Source of the DNA: an uncultured Schlesneria sp.
GTDB taxonomy: Bacteria > Planctomycetota > Planctomycetia > Planctomycetales > Planctomycetaceae
Direction of reading: 5' to 3'
NCBI GenBank assembly: GCA_903834925.1
Contig: CAILLA010000136.1
Coordinates: 48,537 to 112,536 of the forward strand
DNA length: 64,000 nucleotides
A model generated the notes under the pieces. It saw only the letters and a list, made by a program, of their open reading frames with translations. It ran no database searches and was not told where the DNA came from. This document shows positions 46,250-54,779 of the stretch, in pieces. Positions within the stretch are counted from its first letter, which is position 1. Each line of letters starts with the position of its first letter. The translations under genes were made by a program, and so were the position numbers.

Positions 46250-46342
46250 GTGCCACTGCATCGGAGTCTTCGGAGACGCAGTGTCTTTTTTTTGAGGTTA
46301 TCGAAGAGCACTGGGTGACCGAAGACGGTCATCCAGTGGCAC
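46250..46342. repeat. Family A double-hairpin repeat, copy 3
   Basis: It has the same build as 30678-30771, in the same orientation. The first hairpin is nearly identical (CACTGC/GCAGTG). In the second (46309-46338) the stem is CACTGG/CCAGTG plus TGACCG/CGGTCA, so both sides of a pair have changed together compared with copy 2. The ends are GTGCCACTGc and cCAGTGGCAC. Confidence 0.85.
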
Positions 46343-46368
46343 CCGGATCTTTAGCTTTCGACAACGCA

Positions 46369-46668
46369 CTAATCGACAACTCGTCGAATCTCTTCGGGCG
46401 AATATTCGCGTTGAATCCAGACGCGATAGCACCCGCGCGGCAGCGAAATCGCAGAATGCTCCTGGTGAATCAACGTCGCCGTTTCCGCGTCGATTCTCAG
46501 GAATCTGATCCCACCTGGACCTTCGAACATCTGTGCAACACCAGACTCGCGTATGCGATGGCTGTGGCCAGTGAGTTCTCCTTCTGCCAACACACAATGG
46601 GGAAGGGGTTTGACATCACTGGGAATCGTTTTCACTACGGCAATAAAAACGTCACCGTGTCGCCACAT
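46369..46668 (-). CDS. Small companion protein of DUF6745 genes
   Basis: A 99-residue protein with QGD-like MWRHGDVFIAVVK at the start, GELTGHSHRIRES in the middle and a C-terminal RVWIQREYSPEEIRRVVD. Proteins of this shape regularly sit beside LRR-DUF6745 genes. Its fold looks like a small all-beta barrel. The ATG at 46668 is chosen because GAGGTG lies 5 bases upstream; an ATG at 46680 is also in frame. A family A repeat separates it from the operon it precedes. Confidence 0.7.
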   Translation of the reverse strand: MWRHGDVFIAVVKTIPSDVKPLPHCVLAEGELTGHSHRIRESGVAQMFEGPGGIRFLRIDAETATLIHQEHSAISLPRGCYRVWIQREYSPEEIRRVVD

Positions 46669-46680
46669 TTGGCACCTCAT

Positions 46681-47192
46681 TGAGAACAGATTAGGAGTCA
46701 GGAACGACAGAACTGAGCAGAGATAGTATCCGCATCTCGTTCGTCGTTCGAGCCAGGCGGATGGAATGTTAGTCCCCGTGAAGAGCTAATCGCCAAGACT
46801 GCAACGGAATGGTTTGGGAATCGTTGAGATTTGCAGAAGCGTTGGATGACAAGCTTTCCACCAAGGCTTGTCCTGGTGGGAGCAAATTTGGTAACCAGAA
46901 AAAGGCTGAAGAGCAGTATCTTTGTTATTGCTTTCCACCTTGGCTCGTCCAGGTGGAAGTGAATTTGGTCGCACGACACCCCAACCAGATTGCCCCAAGT
47001 CTGGCCACAATCGAGACCAGTTCGACGGGAAACGATGACACAACTGCAGCCAGGATTTCACGTAACTCTTGACGACGATCACTGCTTCTGCAAACTGTCG
47101 GAAACGGCGATTCAGGTGTGTCATCATGACGCCGTAGCAAGCACACGATCACGCAGTTCTGGCTCAAATCTTAATTTTCAGGACAAGTGCAT
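46681..47192. other. Intergenic with paired hairpins
   Basis: About 510 bases between divergent genes. It contains the duplicated hairpin at 46853-46965. Minus-strand open frames here look like read-through of those repeats. No gene is supported. Confidence 0.5.
46853..46965. repeat. Two direct copies of a REP-like hairpin
   Basis: Units at about 46853 and 46930, 77 bases apart, share GCTTTCCACC, a GGCTTGTCC/GGCTCGTCC core, GGTGG and AATTTGGT. Each folds as CCACC with GGTGG. The design recalls the TTCCATTGGG hairpins at 62948-63983. Confidence 0.65.
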
Positions 47193-48116
47193 ATGACCAT
47201 TCACGAGCATCTCGACACATTCTTTGAATTACCTGTTCGCAATTTCTCAGAAGGAAGCGAACTCAAAGCTCCCATCCAAGCCGCCTACCGAGTCAGTTGT
47301 GAGGACTACGACGATTCGGAGGGGTTTTCGACCGTGTTTGCGGAACTGATCGCCGATCCGCTGGTCAGCGAGATTGAGGCACTGATCGTCGGATGTTGGG
47401 ATGGTGGGTTTGAAGGAGGCGAATCGACTGGCGCCGTGGAAATGTTAGTGAGTGCTCGGGATCACTTTCCCAAACTGCGGGCCTTATTCTTCGGTGACAT
47501 CATCTGTGAAGAGTCCGAAATCTCATGGATCAATCAGAGCGATGTCTCCGCAATCTTTTCGGCTTACCCGAAACTGGAATACTTCGGCATCCGTGGTTCT
47601 AACGGATTGTCTCTGGGTTCGATCACCCATCATTCACTTAAGACTCTTGTCATCGAATCGGGCGGACTTCCCGCCGAAGTCATGAGGGAGGTTGCCAATG
47701 CCCATTTGCCTAACCTTGAAACGTTAGAGCTTTGGCTGGGGGATGAGGGATACGGGAACTCGATTGATGAAGAGACGTTGAAACAATTGCTATACAGCAA
47801 CGCGTTTCCAAAATTGAAATCACTCGGGCTTTGTAACGATGATGAAGCCGACACAACTGCACAGATCGTTGCACAGTCAGAGATCCTGAAGAGACTCGAA
47901 ACGCTCGACCTGTCTCGCGGGGCCATCGGCGACGATGGAGCGAAAGCACTGATTGCCAGTCCGTTTATCAAGTTTTTAAAGAAGCTTGACGTTCATCATC
48001 ACTACATTGCTGACGAATTGACCCAGCAACTTCAATCTCTGGGTATTGAAGTCGATACAACGGAAAAAATGGGAGACAGTGACGAAGAATATCGAATGAT
48101 TACCGCCTCCGAGTAA
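47193..48116 (+). CDS. STM4015-like leucine-rich repeat protein
   Basis: A 307-residue soluble protein of the STM4015 family. Residues 45-75 carry VFAELIADPLVSEIEALIVG and the rest is a run of LRR-like units (HSLKTLVIESGGLPAEVMRE, LPNLETLELWLGDEGYGNSI, LKRLETLDLSRGAIGDDGAK), with the acidic tail DSDEEYRMITASE. The ATG at 47193 has AGGA 9 bases upstream, better than the GTG at 47187. It lies divergent from the STM4011-4013 operon and 145 bases before the STM4014-like gene. It probably recognises a partner or substrate of the system. Confidence 0.82.
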   Translation: MTIHEHLDTFFELPVRNFSEGSELKAPIQAAYRVSCEDYDDSEGFSTVFAELIADPLVSEIEALIVGCWDGGFEGGESTGAVEMLVSARDHFPKLRALFFGDIICEESEISWINQSDVSAIFSAYPKLEYFGIRGSNGLSLGSITHHSLKTLVIESGGLPAEVMREVANAHLPNLETLELWLGDEGYGNSIDEETLKQLLYSNAFPKLKSLGLCNDDEADTTAQIVAQSEILKRLETLDLSRGAIGDDGAKALIASPFIKFLKKLDVHHHYIADELTQQLQSLGIEVDTTEKMGDSDEEYRMITASE

Positions 48117-48261
48117 CACGCTAAAGTAACCGTCCACAGGCCGTGGACTGACGCATTTTCATGGCAGATAGTACAGAGCCTGTTGAGTAGCTCAAGTCTG
48201 ATTCTTGGATTTCCCTTCAAATGGGTCTGTCCCCCTGCATGGCCAGTGAACGGTTACCATT

Positions 48262-49446
48262 GTGATTGTAAGGTCGCCCGGTGTAACGCCAGTACCGCCA
48301 ATTTACGTGATCGGAAATCCCGCCAACCGGCGGGTTGGTTACTTTCAGCAGGCACTGACGTCTCGTGGATTGCCTCCCGCGATTGTTCATTCCTATCAAG
48401 ACCTGCTCTCCAATTCGCGTTCACTCGAAGACATTGTCGTTCCTGGTTCGATCATCCGTATCGATTCACCTGGCGAAGATTTCGAAGTCGAGAAGTTGTT
48501 GCTGCGAGAGGGAACGGAAGCCGCATCACAGGAAGGGGCCCCATACCTCGAAGTTGCGCGTTTTGGCCAATTGAAAAATGAGCGTGGACTTATCCTCAAT
48601 CCACGTCAGTGGTATCTTGGGTTCCGCAAAGTCCTCGAACGTTGGGGGGATCAACTCGGTCGAATCCCTGACATCCGATGTGTCACGCCACCTTCCGACA
48701 TTGTAGTCATGTTCGATAAGCGACTTTGCCACGCACTGTGCCAATCGGCTCAAGTTCCCGTCCCCGCATCGTGGGGACCGATTCGCAGCTACGATGATTT
48801 CATTCGAATCGCAAACGAACGCGGAGCGAATCGAGCCTTTATCAAGTTAGCCCATGGGTCGTCCGCATCAGGTGTCATTGCCTGGCGACGCCAGGACACA
48901 CGGCAAGTCGCAATTACGTCAGCAGAGATCGTCCGTGGACAACATTTCAAGCTTTACAATTCACTGAAGATTCGCCGTTATACGGACCAGCGCGATATCG
49001 CGGACCTGATCAATGTATTAGCTCGTAATCATGTCCAGGTCGAAGATTGGTTTCCCAAAGCCAGCGTCGAATCAGGGCTTAGCTTTGATTTGCGAGTCGT
49101 CACAATCGCCGGTGAACCATGTCATACCGTCGTCCGGCAAAGTGCGAATCCGATGACAAATTTGCACTTAGGCAATAAGCGGGGCCGAATTGAATTGGTC
49201 CATGAGAGACTAGGCCCAGACCGATTATTAGAAATTCAAGAGACGAGTCGTCGCACGGCGAATCTTTTTCCAAAGAGTTTGATGTTAGGTTTGGACATCG
49301 CAATCAGCCCAAACTTTTCGAAGCACGTCGTTCTCGAAGCAAACGCCTTCGGCGACCTGCTTCCAAACGTCCTGCATCAAGGCGTCGATACCTACACAGC
49401 CCAAGTCAACGCGATTAGCCTCATGACGGCCCGAAAACCACATTAG
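48262..49446 (+). CDS. STM4014-like ATP-grasp family protein
   Basis: A 394-residue soluble protein matching the STM4014 family. The N-terminal domain (YVIGNPANRRVGYFQQALTS) looks like a pre-ATP-grasp Rossmann-like fold. The rest follows ATP-grasp layout: FIKLAHGSSASGVIAWRR (ATP lid, about residues 193-210), VEDWFPKASVESGLSFDLRV near 257, and LDIAISPNFSKHVVLEANAF near the C terminus with the metal-binding Glu/Asn. Such enzymes join an acid to an amine or thiol through an acyl phosphate. A GTG start at 48262 is used; a later GTG is possible. The reaction is unknown. Confidence 0.83.
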   Translation: MIVRSPGVTPVPPIYVIGNPANRRVGYFQQALTSRGLPPAIVHSYQDLLSNSRSLEDIVVPGSIIRIDSPGEDFEVEKLLLREGTEAASQEGAPYLEVARFGQLKNERGLILNPRQWYLGFRKVLERWGDQLGRIPDIRCVTPPSDIVVMFDKRLCHALCQSAQVPVPASWGPIRSYDDFIRIANERGANRAFIKLAHGSSASGVIAWRRQDTRQVAITSAEIVRGQHFKLYNSLKIRRYTDQRDIADLINVLARNHVQVEDWFPKASVESGLSFDLRVVTIAGEPCHTVVRQSANPMTNLHLGNKRGRIELVHERLGPDRLLEIQETSRRTANLFPKSLMLGLDIAISPNFSKHVVLEANAFGDLLPNVLHQGVDTYTAQVNAISLMTARKPH

Positions 49447-49654
49447 GAAGCATCGGAAAAAATAATAGTGTCAGCCAAGTTCTCTTTTAGGTTCTGTTTA
49501 CCCGATGGGACTGGAACTGATTCCGACCATTTGAACTCCGCTTTTCCCTCCTCATTTCGTAAGATTCGACGGATTCGTGATGGAATCGTATTCTTAAACC
49601 TTGCGTAATACCGAGTGATCAGTATCGCACTAAACACATCCTTTATGAGCCGCT

Positions 49655-51253
49655 ATGAGCAGCGTATTGACCGCCGATGACGACATTTTCGTCGTGAATG
49701 CTGAAACTTTGCAAACATTGAAAGAGATGGCTGCCGCTGCTCCACTCAAGCGGTCGCGGCTTTGTCTTCATCGGACAAGTGACGACCCGATTCAAGAAAT
49801 GGTGATCGCGTTTGCTCGGGATTCTTATGTCCGAGTCCATCGGCATCGAAATAAAAGCGAATCGTTCCACGTTTTGGTCGGATCGCTTCAAGTTGTGTTC
49901 TTTGACGACGAAGGATGCGAGACTCGGCGGATTCGATTGGGCGAACCCGGAACAGGACTCCCATGCCTCTATCGTCTTTCCTGTGATGCGTGGCATGCCG
50001 TTCTGATCGAAACAGAATTTGCCATCATTCATGAAACGACGAATGGACCGTTTGTCCCCAGTGAAGCCGAATTTGCAAGTTGGGCACCTGACGGAAATGA
50101 TCCGAATGTATCACTCGCGTTTCTGATGCATTTGCGAGCGGAACCATCCGCATCGGGTTCCGACAGGGCCGCACACCGTAAACAGAGCAATTCTGCTGCT
50201 GAAACGGTCGCACCCATTGTGGATGCATCGAATTCGCAAAAGCGATCACCGACGCTGACGACGATCATCTGCAATTACAATCATGGTCGATTCCTGTCAC
50301 GCGCGATCGAAGCGATGATCACACAGTCACGACCCGCCGATGAATTCATCATCGTCGACGACGGCTCTACGGACGACAGCTTGTCGGTCATTCGATCGTG
50401 GACATCTCGATACCCCTCGATCCGCGTCATCCAGAATGAACGCAATCTTGGGTTTCACGCATCGTTTCAACGCGCCATCACGACTGCCACAAGCGACTTC
50501 ATCTATAGCGGTGCCGCCGACGACCGGATTCTGCCCGGATTCTTTGAGGGGGCCATGCAACTCGCGGAAAAATATCCGACTACGGGAATCATCAGCGGAC
50601 AATTCATCAGCGTCGATCCATCAGGTCAACCTTTGTCTGTCTCGAAACTGGCGGCGGTGCAGGAAGCGGAATTTCTCGATCCGAAGAGTTACCTTCGCGA
50701 TGTTCTCAACGTTGAACCGCCAACGCATTCTCTGTCAGCCTCGACGATTTTTCGCAGGCAACCCTTGATCGAAGCGGGTGGGTGCCGAGTCGAATTGGGT
50801 TCTTGGGGAGACACATTTGCCATCCAGGCACTTGGTCTTAAACATGGATTTTGTTATTGGCCGCAACCCGCGATGGAATGGACCATCCTGCCCGGCAGCC
50901 TGTCACAAACGACGCGATCAGATCCCTTCAAAGGGATGCGGATTGTCGAACGAGCGACCAAAATGATGCGTTCCGACGCGTTTCGTGATTTGTTTCCTGC
51001 CGACTACGTCGACCGTTGGGCACACGGGTTTCAACAATCGATCGCTCATGAGCAATTGAACCACGCCATTGAAGGAAACCAGGCGTTTCAGACGTGTCGT
51101 CGTTCGGTTGCGGATTCCGCCAGTCTGCCGATTCGCCTGCTGCTAAACAGTCTTGGCTTCGGAATGCGAGCACTGTACTTCGTCACGTTCCGCGTGATGC
51201 GATTCGTCGTCTCGGGTCAAATTAGAAAAGCGTATCAGGCGGATTCCAAATAA
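49655..51253 (+). CDS. WbuC-type cupin fused to a GT2 glycosyltransferase
   Basis: A 532-residue two-domain protein. Residues 20-160 match the WbuC cupin-fold family found in O-antigen loci (RLCLHRTSDDPIQEMVIAF, YVRVHRHRNKSESFHVLVGS, DAWHAVLIETEFAIIHETTN) with the His residues of a metal site. Residues 205-440 are a GT2 domain (TTIICNYNHGRFLSRAIEAM, EFIIVDDGSTDDS, NLGFHASFQRAI, DxD-like AADD). A hydrophobic stretch near 500-520 may touch the membrane. It stands after the STM4014 gene, in the same direction, with a 208-base gap. I know of no characterised WbuC-GT2 fusion. Confidence 0.87.
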   Translation: MSSVLTADDDIFVVNAETLQTLKEMAAAAPLKRSRLCLHRTSDDPIQEMVIAFARDSYVRVHRHRNKSESFHVLVGSLQVVFFDDEGCETRRIRLGEPGTGLPCLYRLSCDAWHAVLIETEFAIIHETTNGPFVPSEAEFASWAPDGNDPNVSLAFLMHLRAEPSASGSDRAAHRKQSNSAAETVAPIVDASNSQKRSPTLTTIICNYNHGRFLSRAIEAMITQSRPADEFIIVDDGSTDDSLSVIRSWTSRYPSIRVIQNERNLGFHASFQRAITTATSDFIYSGAADDRILPGFFEGAMQLAEKYPTTGIISGQFISVDPSGQPLSVSKLAAVQEAEFLDPKSYLRDVLNVEPPTHSLSASTIFRRQPLIEAGGCRVELGSWGDTFAIQALGLKHGFCYWPQPAMEWTILPGSLSQTTRSDPFKGMRIVERATKMMRSDAFRDLFPADYVDRWAHGFQQSIAHEQLNHAIEGNQAFQTCRRSVADSASLPIRLLLNSLGFGMRALYFVTFRVMRFVVSGQIRKAYQADSK

Positions 51254-51261
51254 AATGACGG

Positions 51262-52365
51262 TCAACGAATCTTTAGGCTTGCGACGCCAATCATGGCCAG
51301 GAGTGCGGCAATGATCCAGAAGCGAGTCACGATGTGCGTTTCCGGCTCGCCTTTAAAAACGAAGTGGTTGTGAAGCGGACTACAGGCAAGAACCCGCTTG
51401 CCTGTCATTTTGAAATAACCGACCTGCAGGATCACGCTGAGTGTCTCGATCACGAACACACCGCCGACGATCAACAGCAGCACCTCTTGCCGAGTCACCA
51501 GGGCACCGTAGCCCAACAACGCCCCTGTCGGCAGTGACCCGCTGTCACCCATGAAAACCTGAGCCGGATGACAATTGAACCAGAGGAACCCGAGCATCGC
51601 TCCCACAAGTGCACCGAAGAGAACTCCAAGTTCACCTGCGCCCGTCATGTGAGCAATACTGAGATATTCAGCCATGACACGATGGCCGGATAAGTACGTG
51701 AGGATGGCAAACGCAGAACCGGCGGCGATGAGGCATCCACTTGCCAACCCATCGAGTCCATCGGTCAAGTTGACTCCGTTCGAGCTTCCCACCATCACAA
51801 ACGCCGCCCATGCGATGAAAAGTACACCTATTGTCACGCCCGCTTTGCCGACGGGAAAAACCAGCTCTAAACCACGTGGCTTGTCGACCTGCACAAAATA
51901 GAGCAGCGTCGCCACGATAAAAGCGATGACCCATTGTGCCAGGAATTTCTGTCGCACTGTCAGGCCGCGTTGTCGCGATCGGACTTTGATCCAGTCGTCG
52001 CGAGTACCAATTGCACCAAAGCCGATTACGACAAGCAGCGACTGTCGCAAATATCGGTTCGAGAGATCACCGCAAACAACGGCGGCAACAACAATGGCCA
52101 GAACAATGAAAATTCCTCCCATCGTGGGGGTATCTCGTTTGCCCGCATGCAACTCGTTCAGTTTTTCTGACGCACTCACGATTCGCTCGCGAAAGCGTTC
52201 CTTTAAGAAGCGAATCGCGTGCGGACCGAAAATCAGCGCGGTAACGAACGACACTAATGTCGCCAAAGCGATTCGGGCCGTGAGAAACACACGTGAGTCG
52301 CCCGTCGAGACCCCTGCCAGACTTTCAACAGCTGATCCATAGTGTTGCAGTAACCAGTAGAGCAT
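51262..52365 (-). CDS. mraY: Phospho-N-acetylmuramoyl-pentapeptide-transferase
   Basis: A 367-residue membrane enzyme that links phospho-MurNAc-pentapeptide to undecaprenyl phosphate, making lipid I for peptidoglycan. Signatures: KRDTPTMGG near residue 75, DDWIKV (catalytic Asp pair), NGVNLTDGLDGLA and FMGDSGSLPTGA, plus SPLHNHFVFKGEPE, where the usual HHH reads HNH. About 10 membrane helices. The ATG at 52365 matches the usual MLYWLL start; a TTG at 52380 is possible. It lies outside a dcw cluster. It supports peptidoglycan synthesis in this organism. Confidence 0.95.
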   Translation of the reverse strand: MLYWLLQHYGSAVESLAGVSTGDSRVFLTARIALATLVSFVTALIFGPHAIRFLKERFRERIVSASEKLNELHAGKRDTPTMGGIFIVLAIVVAAVVCGDLSNRYLRQSLLVVIGFGAIGTRDDWIKVRSRQRGLTVRQKFLAQWVIAFIVATLLYFVQVDKPRGLELVFPVGKAGVTIGVLFIAWAAFVMVGSSNGVNLTDGLDGLASGCLIAAGSAFAILTYLSGHRVMAEYLSIAHMTGAGELGVLFGALVGAMLGFLWFNCHPAQVFMGDSGSLPTGALLGYGALVTRQEVLLLIVGGVFVIETLSVILQVGYFKMTGKRVLACSPLHNHFVFKGEPETHIVTRFWIIAALLAMIGVASLKIR

Positions 52366-52459
52366 GAAATCGATTTTCAATAGTCGGTGATGTCATGGCA
52401 CAGACACCCTGGTCTGTACCGTTGTTTCATTGAATCAACCGCAGCCGTTCCAGGCCGTG

Positions 52460-52693
52460 TCAAAAGACGCTGTAGATGAGGATCTGGAACATTAACGCGA
52501 ACCAGGCCCAGATTTTCAGATCTCCTCTCCACGTTCCTTGCCGACCAGGTGGATTCGTTGCTGTCGATGGAAGCTGAATGATCCAGAACATCAAAATCAG
52601 ATAAAGCCCAATCATGAGCCATCGTGCTGTTGATAATGGGACAAGGTCTAGTTGATGCCTGAGAAAATCTCCGATCCAATGCAATAATGTCAC
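52460..52693 (-). CDS. Small two-helix membrane protein
   Basis: A 77-residue protein with two membrane helices (ARWLMIGLYLILMFWIIQLP, about 23-42, and DLKIWAWFALMFQILIYSVF at the C terminus). Its start overlaps the stop of the symporter gene (ATGA), so the two are co-translated. It resembles small accessory proteins that sit beside some sodium/solute symporters, and may be a subunit. Confidence 0.7.
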   Translation of the reverse strand: MTLLHWIGDFLRHQLDLVPLSTARWLMIGLYLILMFWIIQLPSTATNPPGRQGTWRGDLKIWAWFALMFQILIYSVF

Positions 52694-54336
52694 GCGGCAC
52701 CCCCTTCGGGATTCGTGCCACCGATCGCGTAACGAGTTTTCTCGGGCGGGTCCGATCTCAAGAAGTAACTGAAGATCACGATAAACATCATCGCCACGAG
52801 AAATGACCAGATCGAGTAATAAAGATAAGGCTGTCCCACTTGAAACAACGGTCTTAAACCAAGCCTTCGACAGACGCCTGGTTGATTCAGCGAGAACAAT
52901 CCTACAGACGTCAACAAACCGGCATAGAATCCCGTCACGGCACCATCGGAAGACGCATTTCGCGATAACATTCCCGCAATCAATACCGCTAACGTGGGTC
53001 CAATAAAAAAGGACAATAGGGTCTGAAAGATCGTGTAGATTCCTGCTGGAAACGCCAGCAATTGGAATGCGAAATAGATCCCCCAGAGCACGAAGCCGAT
53101 GGTCGTCCAGCGTCCTACCGCCAGCATCTGCCCTTCGTCCGCCTCTGGCCGGTAGAACCGGCGATAGAAATCATTAACGTACAGCGTTGTTGCCGAGTTC
53201 AAATACGAATCGACACTCGACATGAGTGCCGCAAGAAATGCGGCGACAAACATGCCGCGAAAGCCGGCTGGCAAAAGTGCTCCCACGAGTTGTGGCAAGG
53301 CGACATCCGCTCGCTCATGGCCTAACTCCGGAAATTTCACCAATGCAATCAGCCCTGGCACGGCCACGAGGAAGGGAATCACGTTCTTAATCAACGCGCC
53401 GTACACGTACGACGCTTTCGCTTCATATTCGGATTTTGCCCCGAGTGCCCGCTGAACGATTGATTGATTTCCAATCCAGTAACCAGGGCCGACGATCAGC
53501 CCTAATCCAAACAAGATTCCTGGCCACGGGCCGGGTGATCGAGTATCGACGGGTAATACGAGCGATAAATGTTCTGATTCATGAGCAGGCCGATCATGTC
53601 GTGTTTTTTTTGATTTGAACGCCAACCGCTCGGCTGCCGTCATCTTCTGTTCACGTTGAAGGGCATCCTGCTGATCCTGCCCCTTAGCGACCGTGTGAAT
53701 CTTGTCGATGAGTGGTTCAATACCGCCAACTTCATAAATCCCGATCGCAACAAACATCAGGCATCCACCAATCATCACGACTCCTTGCAGGACGTCGGTG
53801 TAGACAACTGCGGCCAATCCGCCAGACCAGGTGTAGGTTCCTACGAGCAATGCGGTTATCAGAATGCAGACGGAAATATCCCAGCCGGTCAGGCTTTTCA
53901 AAAACACCGCAGAAGCGAGCAGCATCACCCCCAGGTTACAGGCCATCAGAAACAGCCAGCACGCGGCGACGGATGAACGCAACTGAACGCTGAACCGCCG
54001 TTCGAGGTACTCGGGGATCGTCGTCACGCGACAACGCCAAAGATGTGGGATGAAAACAAACGCACCGACCAGCATGGCAGGAATGCAGCCGATCCATTCG
54101 AAATTTCCCATGACGATGCCGTATCGATAAGCATCGCCACCGACGCCAATCAAATCCGTTCCGCCAATATCCGTGGCGACGAGCGACATTCCAATCGCCC
54201 ACCACGGCAAACTGCGTCCGGCAAGAAAGAAATCCGATCCGCTACGGACATAGCTCCCCACCCACAATCCAATGACCATCGTCGCGGCGAGGTACGATAG
54301 AATCACGAGATAATCGATCGACGTGAGTTGAGCCAT
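52690..54336 (-). CDS. Sodium:solute symporter family protein
   Basis: A 548-residue SSS-family transporter with about 13 membrane helices. Family marks are the start DYLVILSYLAATMVIGLWVG, SDFFLAGRSLPWWAIGMSLV, GGLAAVVYTDVLQGVVMIGG and AAFLAALMSSVDSYLNSATT (the sodium-binding helix 8 region). A charged loop at about 235-285 is longer than usual. The closest relatives are sugar or myo-inositol/sialic acid type; the substrate is unknown. The ATG at 54336 directly precedes the first helix. It is followed by the small membrane gene. Confidence 0.9.
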   Translation of the reverse strand: MAQLTSIDYLVILSYLAATMVIGLWVGSYVRSGSDFFLAGRSLPWWAIGMSLVATDIGGTDLIGVGGDAYRYGIVMGNFEWIGCIPAMLVGAFVFIPHLWRCRVTTIPEYLERRFSVQLRSSVAACWLFLMACNLGVMLLASAVFLKSLTGWDISVCILITALLVGTYTWSGGLAAVVYTDVLQGVVMIGGCLMFVAIGIYEVGGIEPLIDKIHTVAKGQDQQDALQREQKMTAAERLAFKSKKTRHDRPAHESEHLSLVLPVDTRSPGPWPGILFGLGLIVGPGYWIGNQSIVQRALGAKSEYEAKASYVYGALIKNVIPFLVAVPGLIALVKFPELGHERADVALPQLVGALLPAGFRGMFVAAFLAALMSSVDSYLNSATTLYVNDFYRRFYRPEADEGQMLAVGRWTTIGFVLWGIYFAFQLLAFPAGIYTIFQTLLSFFIGPTLAVLIAGMLSRNASSDGAVTGFYAGLLTSVGLFSLNQPGVCRRLGLRPLFQVGQPYLYYSIWSFLVAMMFIVIFSYFLRSDPPEKTRYAIGGTNPEGGAA

Positions 54337-54779
54337 GGTACTCCATCGTTGAAGAAATCCGTTGATCACGATCGAGTTCGAAATGGGAACGTCCGCTGAC
54401 CATGCGGAAAACAAACTTCCTAACGGCAGGCCAAGCCGACAAATTCAACCCATTTCGCCCAAATCGTCGACGGAGCTTACCTTGACTTCGAAACCTCGTC
54501 CACCCCCATGTCGCGAACTGTCGCTCCGCGATAGAAATGTCACAGGGTCGCCCTGGCATGACTTAACGACCAAACTGGCGTCACGGAATACAGTTACGCA
54601 ATGTCGGAGAAAAAGTGGTCTGTCGGTGGGTTGCCACTTGCGTGTGGCTTCGCTCGCCATGGCGCTTGTTTTCCAGCGAGGACTCGAGAAGACACTGGCG
54701 GCTCAAAGCTGCCGCCAGTGACACACGGCCAAAATCCTGGCATCGTCCGACCGGGGGCGTTAGCGAGAAGAATTCGATG
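54337..54779. other. Intergenic with family B repeat
   Basis: About 440 bases between the symporter start and the end of the lipoprotein gene. It holds the family B repeat at 54631-54724 and presumably the symporter promoter. No gene is seen. Confidence 0.5.
54631..54724. repeat. Family B two-hairpin repeat, copy 2
   Basis: Begins TGCCACTTGCGTG and ends in a perfect 10-base hairpin CACTGGCGGC / GCCGCCAGTG. The first hairpin is worn compared with copy 1 (23193-23288). It lies 55 bases after the end of the DUF1571 gene on the minus strand. Confidence 0.65.

Noticed and set aside
49443..49637. A 64-codon minus-strand frame between the STM4014-like gene and the WbuC-GT2 gene
   Set aside because: No ribosome binding site, no protein-like pattern, and it overlaps the end of the STM4014-like gene.
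52395..52418. GGCACAGAC/GTCTGTACC hairpin upstream of mraY
   Set aside because: Short stem with a mismatch, no T run on either strand and no second copy; not enough for a terminator or attenuator call.
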